From the NCBI GenBank assembly GCA_037783545.1, contig JBBELK010000052.1, positions 1,736,001 to 1,800,000 of the forward strand: a stretch of DNA of 64,000 nt, read 5' to 3'. Source of the stretch: Henricia sp. BOLD:AAB3569. Taxonomy: Eukaryota; Echinodermata; Asteroidea; Spinulosida; Echinasteridae. The notes below the pieces were generated by a model, which saw only the letters and a list, made by a program, of their open reading frames with translations, ran no database searches and was not told where the DNA came from. A program made the position numbers and the translations under genes. Shown piece after piece: positions 46,397 through 58,100 of the stretch. Numbering within the stretch: the stretch's first letter is position 1; each line of letters starts with the position of its first letter.

Positions 46397-47766
46397 TAAA
46401 GCCTAGCGTACATCGATCTTGCAACTGGAAGCAACTAGTGGCAAATGATGTTCCCGGCATGGGAGCAACTCGCGACAAATGGGAGCAATTGATCAGTTAC
46501 TGAAAAAGGTCGATGTACGCAGACTTGCAACTACTGGCAACTGGAAAACTCCCAGTTGCCGAAAGTTGCTCATGTTCTACTTTCTGGCAACTAGTTCTAT
46601 CCAGTCATGTACGCATACGTGCAACTAGTTGCCGTCAGTTGCACGAGTGCGTCTGATCACGTGGGCGCACATCGACAACATCTGGAAGCAACAGTTGCTT
46701 CCAGTGGCAAGGTCAATTTACGCTAGGCTTTACAGAGTAGCCGTGTCGAAGTGCGCGCTCTTGAAATGTAGACCTGGTGGATGCTCCCAGTTGCCGCTGT
46801 TTATGCACAACTAATCAGTTGTTGTCGATGTGCTCGCTAGAGCGGGTATACACTGGCACTTTTCAAGTCGGCCGACGTGACTCAACTTAAAGATAGTATA
46901 CATGATTGGTAAACTGTTACAAATAGTTTTATCCCCCTGTGTGATTGAAGATATGCATGATTAAAACATACCTGAGCAAAAACCAGCTCCGTATTTCAAC
47001 TTTTGAGAAAACAGTCAAAAAAGGGTTTGCAGTCATTTCGCCCCAAAACCACGGCCTGTGCACAACGTGGTTTTGGGGCGAAATGACTGCAAACCCTTTT
47101 TTGACTGGCACACGGGCGAAGTGGTTTTGGCCGAAATGGCACTTGGGCGAAATGGTTTTGGGGCGAATTGAATTTTCGTCTCATGAGACGAAAACTAATT
47201 GTTTTACTCATTTCTCAAAGACTATAGCACTTTAGACAAAACCATTTCAGGGGAAGTTTCCTACGGTCATCATGTTTATATTGTGTAAGTTAGGCGTAAA
47301 TCTGTGAACATTTCTGATTTTCGAGATTACCAATGATGTATACTGCCTTTAACTCTACTTCACGACTCAAATCGGAGTCAGTTGCTTCTAGTCTGAAGTT
47401 GTCTGAACTAGTCTGAAGTTTTTAAGAAGTGTTGAAAAACTAAGCCCGACTTTCAGTTGAGTTGAGTTGAGTCGCGTCGTCAAGTGCCAGTGTATACCGC
47501 CAGTAGCAAGTCGGTGAGAGTGGGCCCGGCAGCCAATCAACGTGCGCACCCGGATCCCCTGACCAGTGGAGCAATCGGCAAAATGGCGACCTCCGTGACC
47601 TTTTGTCGGTGTAGTGTTTACCCACCAGTCGGTTTTGGTTAGCGGGTCTCGCGACTCTCACCGACTGAAACCAACTCTAGCCGACAAGATGAGTTGAGTT
47701 GAGTTGATCAGTTGAGTTGATCAGTTGAGTTGCTTCCAGTTGCAAGGTCAATGTACGCTAGGCTTA
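46397..47766. mobile_element. Nest of at least three foldback elements
   Basis: Outer GCAACT-rich elements (46397-46732 and fragment 47698-47766 ending TACGCTAGGCTTA) surround a GAGTTGAGTTG-family element (46851-47501), which is itself split by the TTAA-flanked MITE at 46887-47355. Order of insertion follows from which element interrupts which. Confidence 0.7.
46887..47355. mobile_element. TTAA-flanked MITE, inserted in another MITE
   Basis: Ends TTAAAGATAGTATACATG and TGATGTATACTGCCTTTAA. Removing it and one TTAA rejoins the two halves of the 1873-type element (CGACGTGACTCAAC and CTCTACTTCACGACTC). Minisatellite core 47030-47165. Confidence 0.85.
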
Positions 47767-47830
47767 AGGTATGCCTATGCCTGTGCAATGTGAAAAACTG
47801 CAAAAAATGCTAATACATGTACACTTTAAT

Positions 47831-48206
47831 GGGGTGTTATGGCCGAGCGGTCTAGTGCGTCGAACTCAGGTTCCTGTGACAGTACTAGAATGTGGGTTCG
47901 ATTCCGGGCCGTGACGGGTTGTGGCACCTGTGCCCTTGAGCAAGGCACTCAACCACACTTGCTCCATCCTTTGGGAGGGATGTAGAGCCGTTGGTCCGGT
48001 GTGTTAGGTAACAGTAACGCACTTTAAAGATCCCAGAGCATTCTTTCGTGAAGAGCAAGGGGAGGGATTCCCTGGTGTCTCTGGCCGTTTCTAATTCAAC
48101 TTAGAAGTTGATAGTTATTCGAATATCTATGTTAATTGATCCCATTCCTGTAATTGGCAGTCCTTCCGCTGTTAGATGTGGTGAATAAATAAATAAATAA
48201 ATAAAC
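47831..48206 (+). mobile_element. tRNA-derived SINE, fullest copy
   Basis: A-box-like TGGCCGAGCGGTC, B-box GGTTCGATTCC (47895-47905), body with GATCCCAGAGCATTCTTTCG and GTGTCTCTGGCCG, 3' end TGTAATTGGCAGTCCTTCCG then AATA repeats. About 376 bp; the head resembles Leu/Ser-type tRNA. Other copies: 4151, 22600, 195 (minus), and tails near 18400 and 50610. Confidence 0.85.
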
Positions 48207-48871
48207 TTTATAGAGAAATATCTGGAATAAAGATTTTTTTTGTTTTGCTTCGAATTATATTATGTTTTCTGCACTATCATTATTTTTAAATATCTACCAC
48301 TATTTGCATAGTCAATAAACTCTTTGCACTGGCCGCCATGTTGAGGGACAGGTTTTCTTATTTAAGTTATGTGACAAAAGTTTCCACAAAGCACCTACAG
48401 CATTCAAATTAGCATTGGTCCGTTGGCTAAAAATATAAAGTAATAAAAACCCGTCTATTTTGCTGATCCTTCAAAATCCTGTAGTACCTCTAGGGTCATA
48501 AGAATAACACAGGTTCCTTTAACCCTTTGCCGGCTATAGCCGCGGCCTTGCACTTAAACTTGCCTACAGAGTACCATGTGTTGGACCAATTTCCAGCAAG
48601 GTAAACTCATCCGCGAGGGGTTAATAACAAATTCAGACTACTTTTTTGTGCAATTTGTGAGCAACATACTGGTACATATTGGAATGTTTTGTAAAGCCAA
48701 CCCGCTCAGAAAAAAGTTAAATTAAATAAAAATAAATAAAAAAATTTAAAATATACAAAACAAATTCAGAAAGGTAACATTTTTGCTTTGTATTACTTTG
48801 GAAGATACTGGACAGTGCCGCAAATACAAATTTAGAGTTGTTCAACGAAAACATGAACGTGGAAAATCCTC
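48207..48871. other. Region downstream of the GBA2 stop
   Basis: Probably includes the GBA2 3' UTR (minus strand), but I see no clear polyadenylation signal to define its end. Contains a GCCGCCATGTTGAGGG fragment at 48330 and a CGGC-rich inverted piece at 48525-48625 (AACCCTTTGCCGGC ... CGCGAGGGGTT). Confidence 0.45.
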
Positions 48872-49111
48872 TCATAAACTACCATTGTCGTCAAGGACCC
48901 TGTCGCCCTCTCCGGTCGGTGAGGGCACCCCCTTGTGACGATTCTCCAGTGCCCATTGCATAGCCCAGATAGCTAAAGGACGCATGTAGCCGGTTGATCG
49001 GAAGGCTTTTTTCATCATGATACTCTCCGGTGTTTGGAAGCCCAGTCCTGCCTGCTCAAAGCAGGTGTGGTAGATGCCGCTGGCTGTTTGGAAACCTTCT
49101 TGGACAAAACC
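48872..49111 (-). CDS. GBA2: GBA2 terminal coding exon
   Basis: Acceptor GTTTATGCCACAG; phase 0. Encodes [40 protein letters not shown] and [16 protein letters not shown], then a short divergent tail and TGA. The human tail is longer. In-frame sequence upstream of 49111 ([11 protein letters not shown]...) is intronic, because human goes straight from MIQE to the EGFQTAEG block. Confidence 0.93.
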   Translation of the reverse strand, partial: GFVQEGFQTASGIYHTCFEQAGLGFQTPESIMMKKAFRSTGYMRPLAIWAMQWALENRHKGVPSPTGEGDRVLDDNGSL

Positions 49112-52100
49112 CTGTGGCATAAACGGTTCAACACTAAAAAGATGCCCAATGCCCCAACCCCAGACCAAAAAATGCTTTGAGAATGTACAAAGTGCCAGGG
49201 GTTCCAGGGCTCGAACTCCTGGTCAAGTCGTGGTCAAATCTTGGTCAGGTCGTGGTGAAATGCTGGTCAAATTTGAGTGAAATCTGGGTCAAATTTGGGT
49301 GAAACCTGGGCCAAACCTGGGCCAAACCTGGGCCAAACCTGGGCCAAACCTGGGCCAAACCTGGGCCAAACCTGGGCCAAACCTGGGCCAAACCTGGGTC
49401 AAACCTGGGTCAAACCTGGGTCAAACCTGGGTCAAACCTGGGTCAAACCTGGGTCAAACCTGGGTCAAATCTCAGTCAAATCTCAGTCAAATCTCGGGAC
49501 AAAACCTGTGCAATATCTGGGTCAAATATGGGTCAAATATGGGTCAAATCTGGGTCAAATCGTGACAGGTCACATATGCCAATCGTCAAGACCGATAAAC
49601 TGCCCCGTCCCCCACCCCTCTGTCCCCTATCCCAAGTCTCACCTCCTGTATCATACTAGCTGCTAGCGCATACGTCACACCCGTCCACACTTCCTCACAC
49701 TGCAGGCTAGTATGGTCAATACGACCGCTAGGCTTAACCCCGTTTATGGCCCCAAAGCGACCGCCTTTGAACGCCTCAACATTCATCTTGTAGATTGTCT
49801 CTAGAGCAGTCCGGATGTGCTCCTTGGGGAACACGTCCACCCCTGAGTCATCCTGGGTTAGGTTGCAGGCCCGTAGGTACCAATGGCCGGCCATCTGGTC
49901 AGCCATGCAGGTCCGGCTGGTTGGCCTATGGCTGCTGTCGAAGTTGTAATATTTGCCTGAAGAAAGATATCAAGTGCAGTATGTCAGTTTTACATCAGGT
50001 GGACTTGTTTTTCATAGCCGTATCTCCACATGTGCACACAAGCCGTTGGACTTGCCAGATTCGTGCACATAAGGAAAGAAGCTTTCAAAGATGAAGAGAT
50101 CGCTTAATTAAAAAAGAACCAAATTTGTAATGTCAATGCTCCCTTTGATGAAGCGATATGGCACGTCCGGTCACATATGCGCACCAAGCCCCAAAGCAAG
50201 CATTTTTCTAAGTGCAAACGGTGTAATTGAAGATCACACAGAGCACTCTGCGCATCAAAAATTTAATGCTCGACAAACATGTGTGACCTAGGCGATTACG
50301 GTATTGCACAGCTTAATTTGATCTTTGTTAGGTGCGAGGTCAAAATAGAAACGGTCTGTATACCGGGAAACGGTACATAAACGATACACCATTGCACGGT
50401 TTTCAGTGAACAAGCGAACGATTCAACTTGTCTGGCCAGACGATATATAATTGGCAATGTTCAACCCGGCCCACGTTCGCTGAACAATAGAGAGCTTATC
50501 GGATTACGGGCCATTTTGTGACTACTCCTGGCTGACTGGCTGCCACTGTTTATCACAGGACCGCCCGAACAAGGGTGTTTAACCACAACCCATTCATGCC
50601 CCGGTTAAGGGGATTCCCAGGTGTCTCTGGCCATCAGTTGCTAATGGCGCCACATATCCACCTATGTATCTCGATAATTAGGAAGACACTTAGCTTTATT
50701 AGGCTAAAGTCACACATTCCCGGTTTTGCATCCCGGTGGTGCTACGATTGGACTTCGTAATTAATCGTAATCAATTCTAGTTAAATTGTCATTAAAAGCG
50801 AAGGGTTCTTTCTTTTGTTAAGAGATACCATGGCTCAGCATCTGAGACGAGGCTGCCATTTGAAATTTGCTGATAGCTGTATGCACTGTACGGGGCCCCC
50901 TAGTGCCACCTTGTGCAATCCTATTGAAGCTGGGACACTGCTGTTGCTTCTTGGGGGCATTGGACTTGCCTTTAGACTTCCCGGCTCCTTTCCTGACATT
51001 CCTTGGTAGAATCGTGAGATCAGAAATTCATCCCGGTTTGGAGCTAAAACCATGGTCAACCGTAGCAGAGGGAAAACTGAGGATGCACTGGAGCCAACCG
51101 GGGCGCAAAATCGGGAATGTGTGACCGGGGCGCAAAACCCATTATAATGTGCACTATATAAATGTAATAATTATTATGGTAGTGGCCTTCATTCAATTTT
51201 TGTTCAATCTTCGTTTGATCATTGTTTTAAAGTGAGATGTGCATGCATGCTTCATTGACTAATGGGTAATTCCCAAAATTAGGGGTCCAAAATGTTTGGT
51301 GTCCCAGTTACGTACGACACTCTCTGCTTCAAAAATCAGCACTTATGACCACAAATTCTCAGTAATAGACCGTGGCCTGTGATTATAGGGGGCAGCATCA
51401 TTTTCTTTAATATTTTGTTTTCTGATTCCTGAAAATTTTCAAAACAAAAGACCATAAAGGCTTATAATTTGTTCCATGGTATTGAATAGGAGTTTGGTGT
51501 CCCGAGTTACCTACACCAATGAAAATTGGCTGTAGATTGAGTTTGCATTAACCTTGGTGCCATATCTACACACAAACATTAAATTTGAGTGGCATTTGTT
51601 CAAATAAAAATAATTATTTTCTACTGGGAAACCACTTTCAATCACTTGGAAATCTTAAAAAGCATGTCACACTTTTGGACCATTAATTTTGGGAATTACC
51701 CATATGATGATGATTAAATAATCTTCGTCGAATGAAGCGATATCCTTATATCGCTTCATTCGACGAAGATCAGCTGACTCGACGCAAAATCTACGAGTAA
51801 TAAAATCACCTCAATATTTTCACAATTACTGTGTATACATACATACTTCAGGGATGTGATTGTTCCGGTTTTCCCCGGAACTTTCTTATGTGTCGTTGGT
51901 TTGTGACAAAGATTATTCCGAGAAAAACAGGAACAAATCACTCTCCTGATACTTTCAGAGGGACCCCAGCTTTGGAGCAAACATTTTCTGAATCAAACAT
52001 TTTCTGACCATTGTTAGGTCTTACCATTCCATAGTTTGGTCTCGTAGGATTGCCTGCCTTTATTGAGTATTGCGGTGTACTCAGCTGCATCATGGTCGTG

Positions 52101-55100
52101 GCCCTGTATGTTGGCCATCTCAACCATGCAACGCAAGGCTGCTAGCCATAGACCACCACAGTAAGCACTGCAAGCAGACAAGAAAACAAAATATTTATTT
52201 CACGCCGTTTTTAGAAGTTTACCAAACATGTAGACGACTACATGTACCTTTAAAACAGTTAACTTTAAAACAGTTAACTTGTGAATTTAACAAGACTGAT
52301 AATCAGTCACTTTGCATGTCTATTTTTAAAGCGAATACTTTTGGTATTGAATTTTAACACTGAAAGCAAGAACAATTAAACATATTGAGCTCGTGCCAAT
52401 GACGTAATTTTGGGAGTCAATAATGCCGCGTCGTTGTGGAAGCAATGTGCGTGCGCGTTGTCTGTGTCCATAGAGTGCGTAACGTGCAATGCTAAGGCTG
52501 AATTAAACAGCGTTACGCCCACCAGAGACACACACAGCGCGCACGCACATCGCTTCCACAATGACTCAGCATTATTTGACTCCCAAAATGGCGTATTTGC
52601 ACGTGTTCAAAGAGGGTCAATAGGCAGTTATTGGAGACATTATAAACACCCAAAAAATCCCTGTCAGCTGATTAGTGCGTTGTTTGTCACGTGTCCTCAA
52701 ATTATTCAGTATAACCCATGGTGCCGCACGCACCGCACGCCGTGGGTTATCCTTTATAACTACATGTTGAGTGTTGAAGTAGGCACGGTCATTGCAAGCT
52801 AGCTAGCTACTCTCTAGATGCAATGGTGGGCTTTACAACACTAATTTGTAAGTTCATGATGGGAATTTATTCTGGTATTTTATAAAACAAATAATGAATG
52901 TTAATAATGTTCTATTCCACTCAGCTTCGCCTCACGGAATAGAACATTGAATCCGTCACCTCATGAAATTATTCGTACTATTGTACTCATAAATGTTCAT
53001 TATTTGTATAATACTGCAGCCACCACGACGGAGGTAAATTGACTGAAATTCCCCTGAATATTTCAGCAAGACAGACAACCTAACCTTGCTCCCGTCATGT
53101 CCCAGGCATCGTAGGTTTGATCGGCAGATCCCGAGTTGTCAATCAGCCCATCGCCATCCGTGTCTTGACGTTTAGCTGTCTCCATTACTGACTGATAGCA
53201 AAAGAAACAAAAACTCACTGGGCAGATGCTCTACCAGCTGAGCTATGAGGCACATGGATATACTCCCTCAGGTTTTCCCCAAGACCTCTGACTCACTGGG
53301 CAGATGCTCTACCAGCTGAGCTACGAGGCACATCGATATACTCCCTCAGGTTTTCCCCAAGACCTCTGACTCACTGGGCAGATGCTCTACCAGCTGAGCT
53401 ACGAGGCACATCGATATACTCCCTCAGGTTTTCCCTAAGACCTCTGACTCACTGGGCAGATGCTCTACCAGCCGAGCTACGAGGCACAGTGGTATACGCC
53501 CTCAGGTTTCCCCTAAGACCTCTGACTCACCGGGCAGATGCTCTACTAGCTGAGCTATAGGGCACAGTGGTATACTCCCTCGGGTTTCCCCCCAAGACCT
53601 CCGACTCACCGGGCAGATGCTCTACCAGCTGAGCTATGAGGCACATTGATATACTCCCTCAGGTTTTCCCTAAGACCTCTGACTCACTGGGCAGATGCTC
53701 TACCAGCCGAGCTACGAGGCACAGTGGTATACGCCCTCAGGTTTCCCCCAAGACCTCCGACTCACCGGACAGATGCTCTACCAGCTGAGCTATAGGGCAC
53801 AGTGGTATACTCCCTCGGGTTTCCCCCCAAGACCTCCGACTCACCGGGCAGATGCTCTACCAGCTGAGCTATGAGGCACATTGATATACTCCCTCAGGTT
53901 TTCCCTAAGACCTCTGACTCACTGGGCAGATGCTCTACCAGCCGAGCTACGAGGCACAGTGGTATACGCCCTCAGGTTTCCCCCAAGACCTCTGACTCAC
54001 CGGACAGATGCTCTACCAGCTGAGCTATAGGGCACAGTGGTATACTCCCTCGGGTTTCCCCCCCAAGACCTCCGACTCACCGGGCAGATGCTCTACCAGC
54101 TGAGCTATGAGGCATATTAATATACTCCCTCAGGTTTTGCCCAAGACCTCTGACTCACCGGGCAGATGCTGAGCTACTATAAAGCACGTTGTATACTCCC
54201 TCAGGATTTCCCTCAAATTTCAGACAGATATGATGAAGATACTGACCTTGCATTTTGGATACATTTCCCTGAGAAAAGCCAAATCCTGGATTTGTCGGTA
54301 ATCTCTGAAGACCATGAGGACAAACTTGAGGTTCAGGTCCTTCCACTTGCAGGTATCATGTTGATAGTAGCCGTTGATACGCTTCCAAGGCTCTTCCTCT
54401 GGTGTGGGATTTAGGGGGGAAAGTCCAAGTACATGCTTAGCACTAGGCTCGACATACCCCTAGAACTATGGGGGATACCTTTCCCCCATAGCTGATTTTG
54501 TTTTTTAACAATCATCACCAAACTCTGTCTGATAGTTCTTGAGACACTCACCTTGCGTGTATCTACGGAATTTTGGTACTATTTGTCCATTAAATTCTCC
54601 TAAAATTATGTTGAAAATCAACGGGTACATGTGCGATGTATCCACATGCGTGATTCAGGCATTCGGTAAAAGCCGGATTTTCCGGAACCACCCGAGTTGC
54701 CGGAACCAAGAGTTATTAGTTGAGTCCCGGCCGTTCCGGCAACTCTGGCGGTTCCGGCTTTTACCGAATGCCTGAATCATGCATGTGGATGCATCGCACA
54801 TGTACCCGTTGATTTTCAACATAATTTTAGGAGAATTCAATCGACAAATAGTACCGAAATTCCGTAGATACACGCAAGGTGAGTGTCTCAAGAACTACAT
54901 GTATCAGACGGAGTTTGGTGGCGATTGGGCAGCGATCTTAAACTTCAGGCGCCGCCATATTGGTAAAAAACAAAATCAGCTATGGGGGATAGGTATCCCC
55001 CATAGTTCTAGGGGTAGGCTCGATAATAACGGTTGTCCGACTGTCCGGGAAAGGTAAAATTTCAAAAAAATGCCAATCGGACAGGTAAAAACACTGCCGT

Positions 55101-58100
55101 GCATGTCCAATGGACAGGTGAAAATATACTAAATAAAAGCCCACCTTCCTCGTTTCTTGCATTTCGTGCAGTTCGAATATACCTCAAAATGTTTTTGAGG
55201 TTCATCAATCACGCGGCTGCACAGCCGGCATGCAACGAACTACAATCTGCTGCATGTGCATGCACCACAATTGTTCACATACGTTTACTAAATGTACATG
55301 TATGTACTTCGTTTAGCAGATTTTTGATCATCGAATGAGGGCTATCAGCACTGGCACCACTTCTTTTGCATGTGTTCATATTGACAAAGTACCAGCGATG
55401 AGTTCTTCGGATATTCTTTGTGCATAGTTGTGATCTTTTTGACATGGCGGCTTCAGTTTCGTTTCGGTTTCTTATTTTTCATACATGTCTTCTGCTACTG
55501 CCTGTTTCTGGTTCAAACGCAACCTTAAAATTCCATGTTAAAACAAATCAGATGCATTTCTTTGTGGAGTTTAAAAACTGTTGTGCTTTATATTGAATTT
55601 TCTCATTTTATTTCATTTCTCTACAATACCTTTTGTTGGACAGGTAAAACATTTTGTCGGACAGGTAAAACATTTTGTCGGACAGGTAAAATCTTATCTC
55701 TACCAGTCCCTTGGACAGGTGCACATGAAAAGTTAATGTCGAGCCATGAGCACAGCATTGTGGTCTAGTACTTTTATCCGAGTACCAAGTACAGCCAAGT
55801 ACCATTTCAGTCCGAGTATTTTGCCAACCGAGTACAAGTACAGGAATCCAAGTTCCGAGTTCTTGAACATCTGAGTACGAGTACTTGAACATCCGAATAA
55901 GAGTACTGAGTACTTACAATGTACATCCCTACACGCAGCGCGTGTCTACGGGGACTGTTAGTAGCCGACCGCGCACTGCGTTGGCCCCATGACGGTCATG
56001 CAACAGGTACCGCTAAAATTAAACACTCGTTGCTCAAATGCGCCACCAGTCTGCGTTTCAAATTCAACATTCCAAGGGTATTTATAACCTTAAATTTCAA
56101 AAAATGGCCGCTAGTTTATTGACACCGAAGTATTTCGAATTTCGAGTACGAGTAAGAGTACGATCAAAATGGTACTCAGGTAGTACTCGAGTACGAGTAG
56201 TACTCGACTACAGCATTGAGCAGTGTTGTGGCACTCAATATTCGTACTTGCACTCAGATAACAAAGTAACTCGATTCAAGGTACTCCACTACCTGATTTT
56301 ATACTCGAGTTTGCTCAACTATATGGCTTCATCAAATATCCCTCGTGATGATGACTAAAGCCCGCTGCACACGAGAGCTATGTGCTGAGCCAAAATTCAT
56401 ACGTGGTCGATGGTGTAAGGAGATAGCTCTCGTTTGTGGGCAACTTACGTGAGCATTTGGTCACTCGTGCCACTTGAGACAAATATCTAACGTGTTTGAT
56501 AATTTTGGCCTCGCGTGGCCAAAATCTCACGTGTGCGGGGGTGATGAGCCAAGTGCTGAGCTAAAATGAATGTGGTGGATGTGTCCCAGCCATGGTGGAT
56601 GTGTCCCAGCCATGGTGGATGTGTCCCAGCCATGGTGGATGTGTCCCAGCCATGGTGGATGTGTCCCAGCCATGGTGGATGTGTCCCAGCCATGGTGGAT
56701 GTGTCCCAGCTATGGTGGATGTGTATAGGGAAGGCATCCTGGGAATGGTCTATAGTACATGTACTGGGAATGGTCTATAGTACATGTGATAAACTCAGTG
56801 CCAAATGTATTCATTTGGGCAAAAGATCTTGACTTCAGGAAGTTTATAATTAGAAGTTATGGAAGGTTGTTTTTGCCTTTACCCGACGTAATTATTAACA
56901 CTGTATACTCAGTGCTTTCCCGCGACATAGCGTGCTCGGGTGGGACTCGAACCCACAACCTTCTGCATACAAATTACAAGGCAGACGTCTTAACCACTCG
57001 ACCACCGAGCTAGCCGGTGTTGAATGGCTGGCTCGAATAATTTTGCAACGGGGATTGCAATTAGTCAGAAATTGATTTAGACTTGCGTCGGGGAAATTGG
57101 ATGTTAATTAAGGTTGTTTTTGCCCTTACCCGACGTAATTATTAACACTGTATACTTAGAAATTCAAGATGAAATCAGTTGTATTGGCCAATCTTTAATG
57201 TTATGTCTTCAGAATACTTTGCAAATTTGCATCGAGTACAATGACAGAGTGGTATTTGACTGCTTTCTCACAATAAAACTAAACAAACAAACACTACCAA
57301 CAAAATTCTCCTTCTCATGCAAACAAATGCTCTGGAATATTTTGTGTGGATTACATAGCACACTGGACCTACAGGGCTTTACACCCATCCAAAGGATGGA
57401 GCAATCATAGTTACAATTCTTGGGTGTTTCCATCCACATGGAGTTTGTAAGACACCTAATGGTGTTTCCATCTTACCTGGGTCTCCAATGTCATGTGGCA
57501 CACAGCCAGCCAGTTTGCGTGTGGCCAACTCTCCATTGGTAATGTCATGGTAAGTTTCGTCATCTGTCATATTCACACAGCTTCCTATAATGTAACAAGA
57601 AAATATTGCACAAATATTGCACAAATTACACAAATATTACACATGTGTTAAAGATAGTATACATGATTGGTAAACTGTTACAAATAGTTTTACCCCCCTG
57701 TGTGATTGAAGATATGCATGATTAAAACCAACCTGAGTAAAAACCAGCTCCGTACTTCGTCTAACTTTTGAGAAAACAGTCAAAAAAGGGTTTGCAGTCA
57801 TTTCGCTCCAAAACCACTTCGCCCTGAACCATTTCGCCCTGAACCACGGCCTGTGCACGAAGTGGTTTTGGGGCGAAGTGGCATTTGCGCGATGTAGTGT
57901 TTGGACGAAGTGGTTTGGGGCGAAATGGCACTTGGGCGAAATGGTTTTGGGGCGAATTGAATTTTCGTCTCATGAGACGAAAACTAATTGTTTTACTCAT
58001 TTCTCAAAGACTATAGCACTTCAGACAAAACCATTTCAGGGGAAGTTGTCCACGGTCATCGTGTTTATATTGTGTAAGTTAGGCGTAAATCTGTGAACAT

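Noticed and set aside
48872-49168. 98-codon frame starting [11 protein letters not shown] as the true GBA2 exon
   Set aside because: Homology and the GTTTATGCCACAG acceptor place the exon start at 49111; the extra 19 residues are intronic.
49277-49666. 129-codon frame of [11 protein letters not shown] repeats
   Set aside because: Generated by the 11-bp minisatellite (33-bp frame period) inside a GBA2 intron and on the opposite strand.
53212-54210. Regular repeats resembling a CRISPR array
   Set aside because: There are no unique spacers: the whole 78-bp monomer repeats, it is tRNA-like, and it sits in a eukaryotic intron.
56931-57012. Functional tRNA-Thr gene
   Set aside because: Acceptor stem does not pair fully, anticodon loop is enlarged and it sits between long direct repeats; kept only as a finding.
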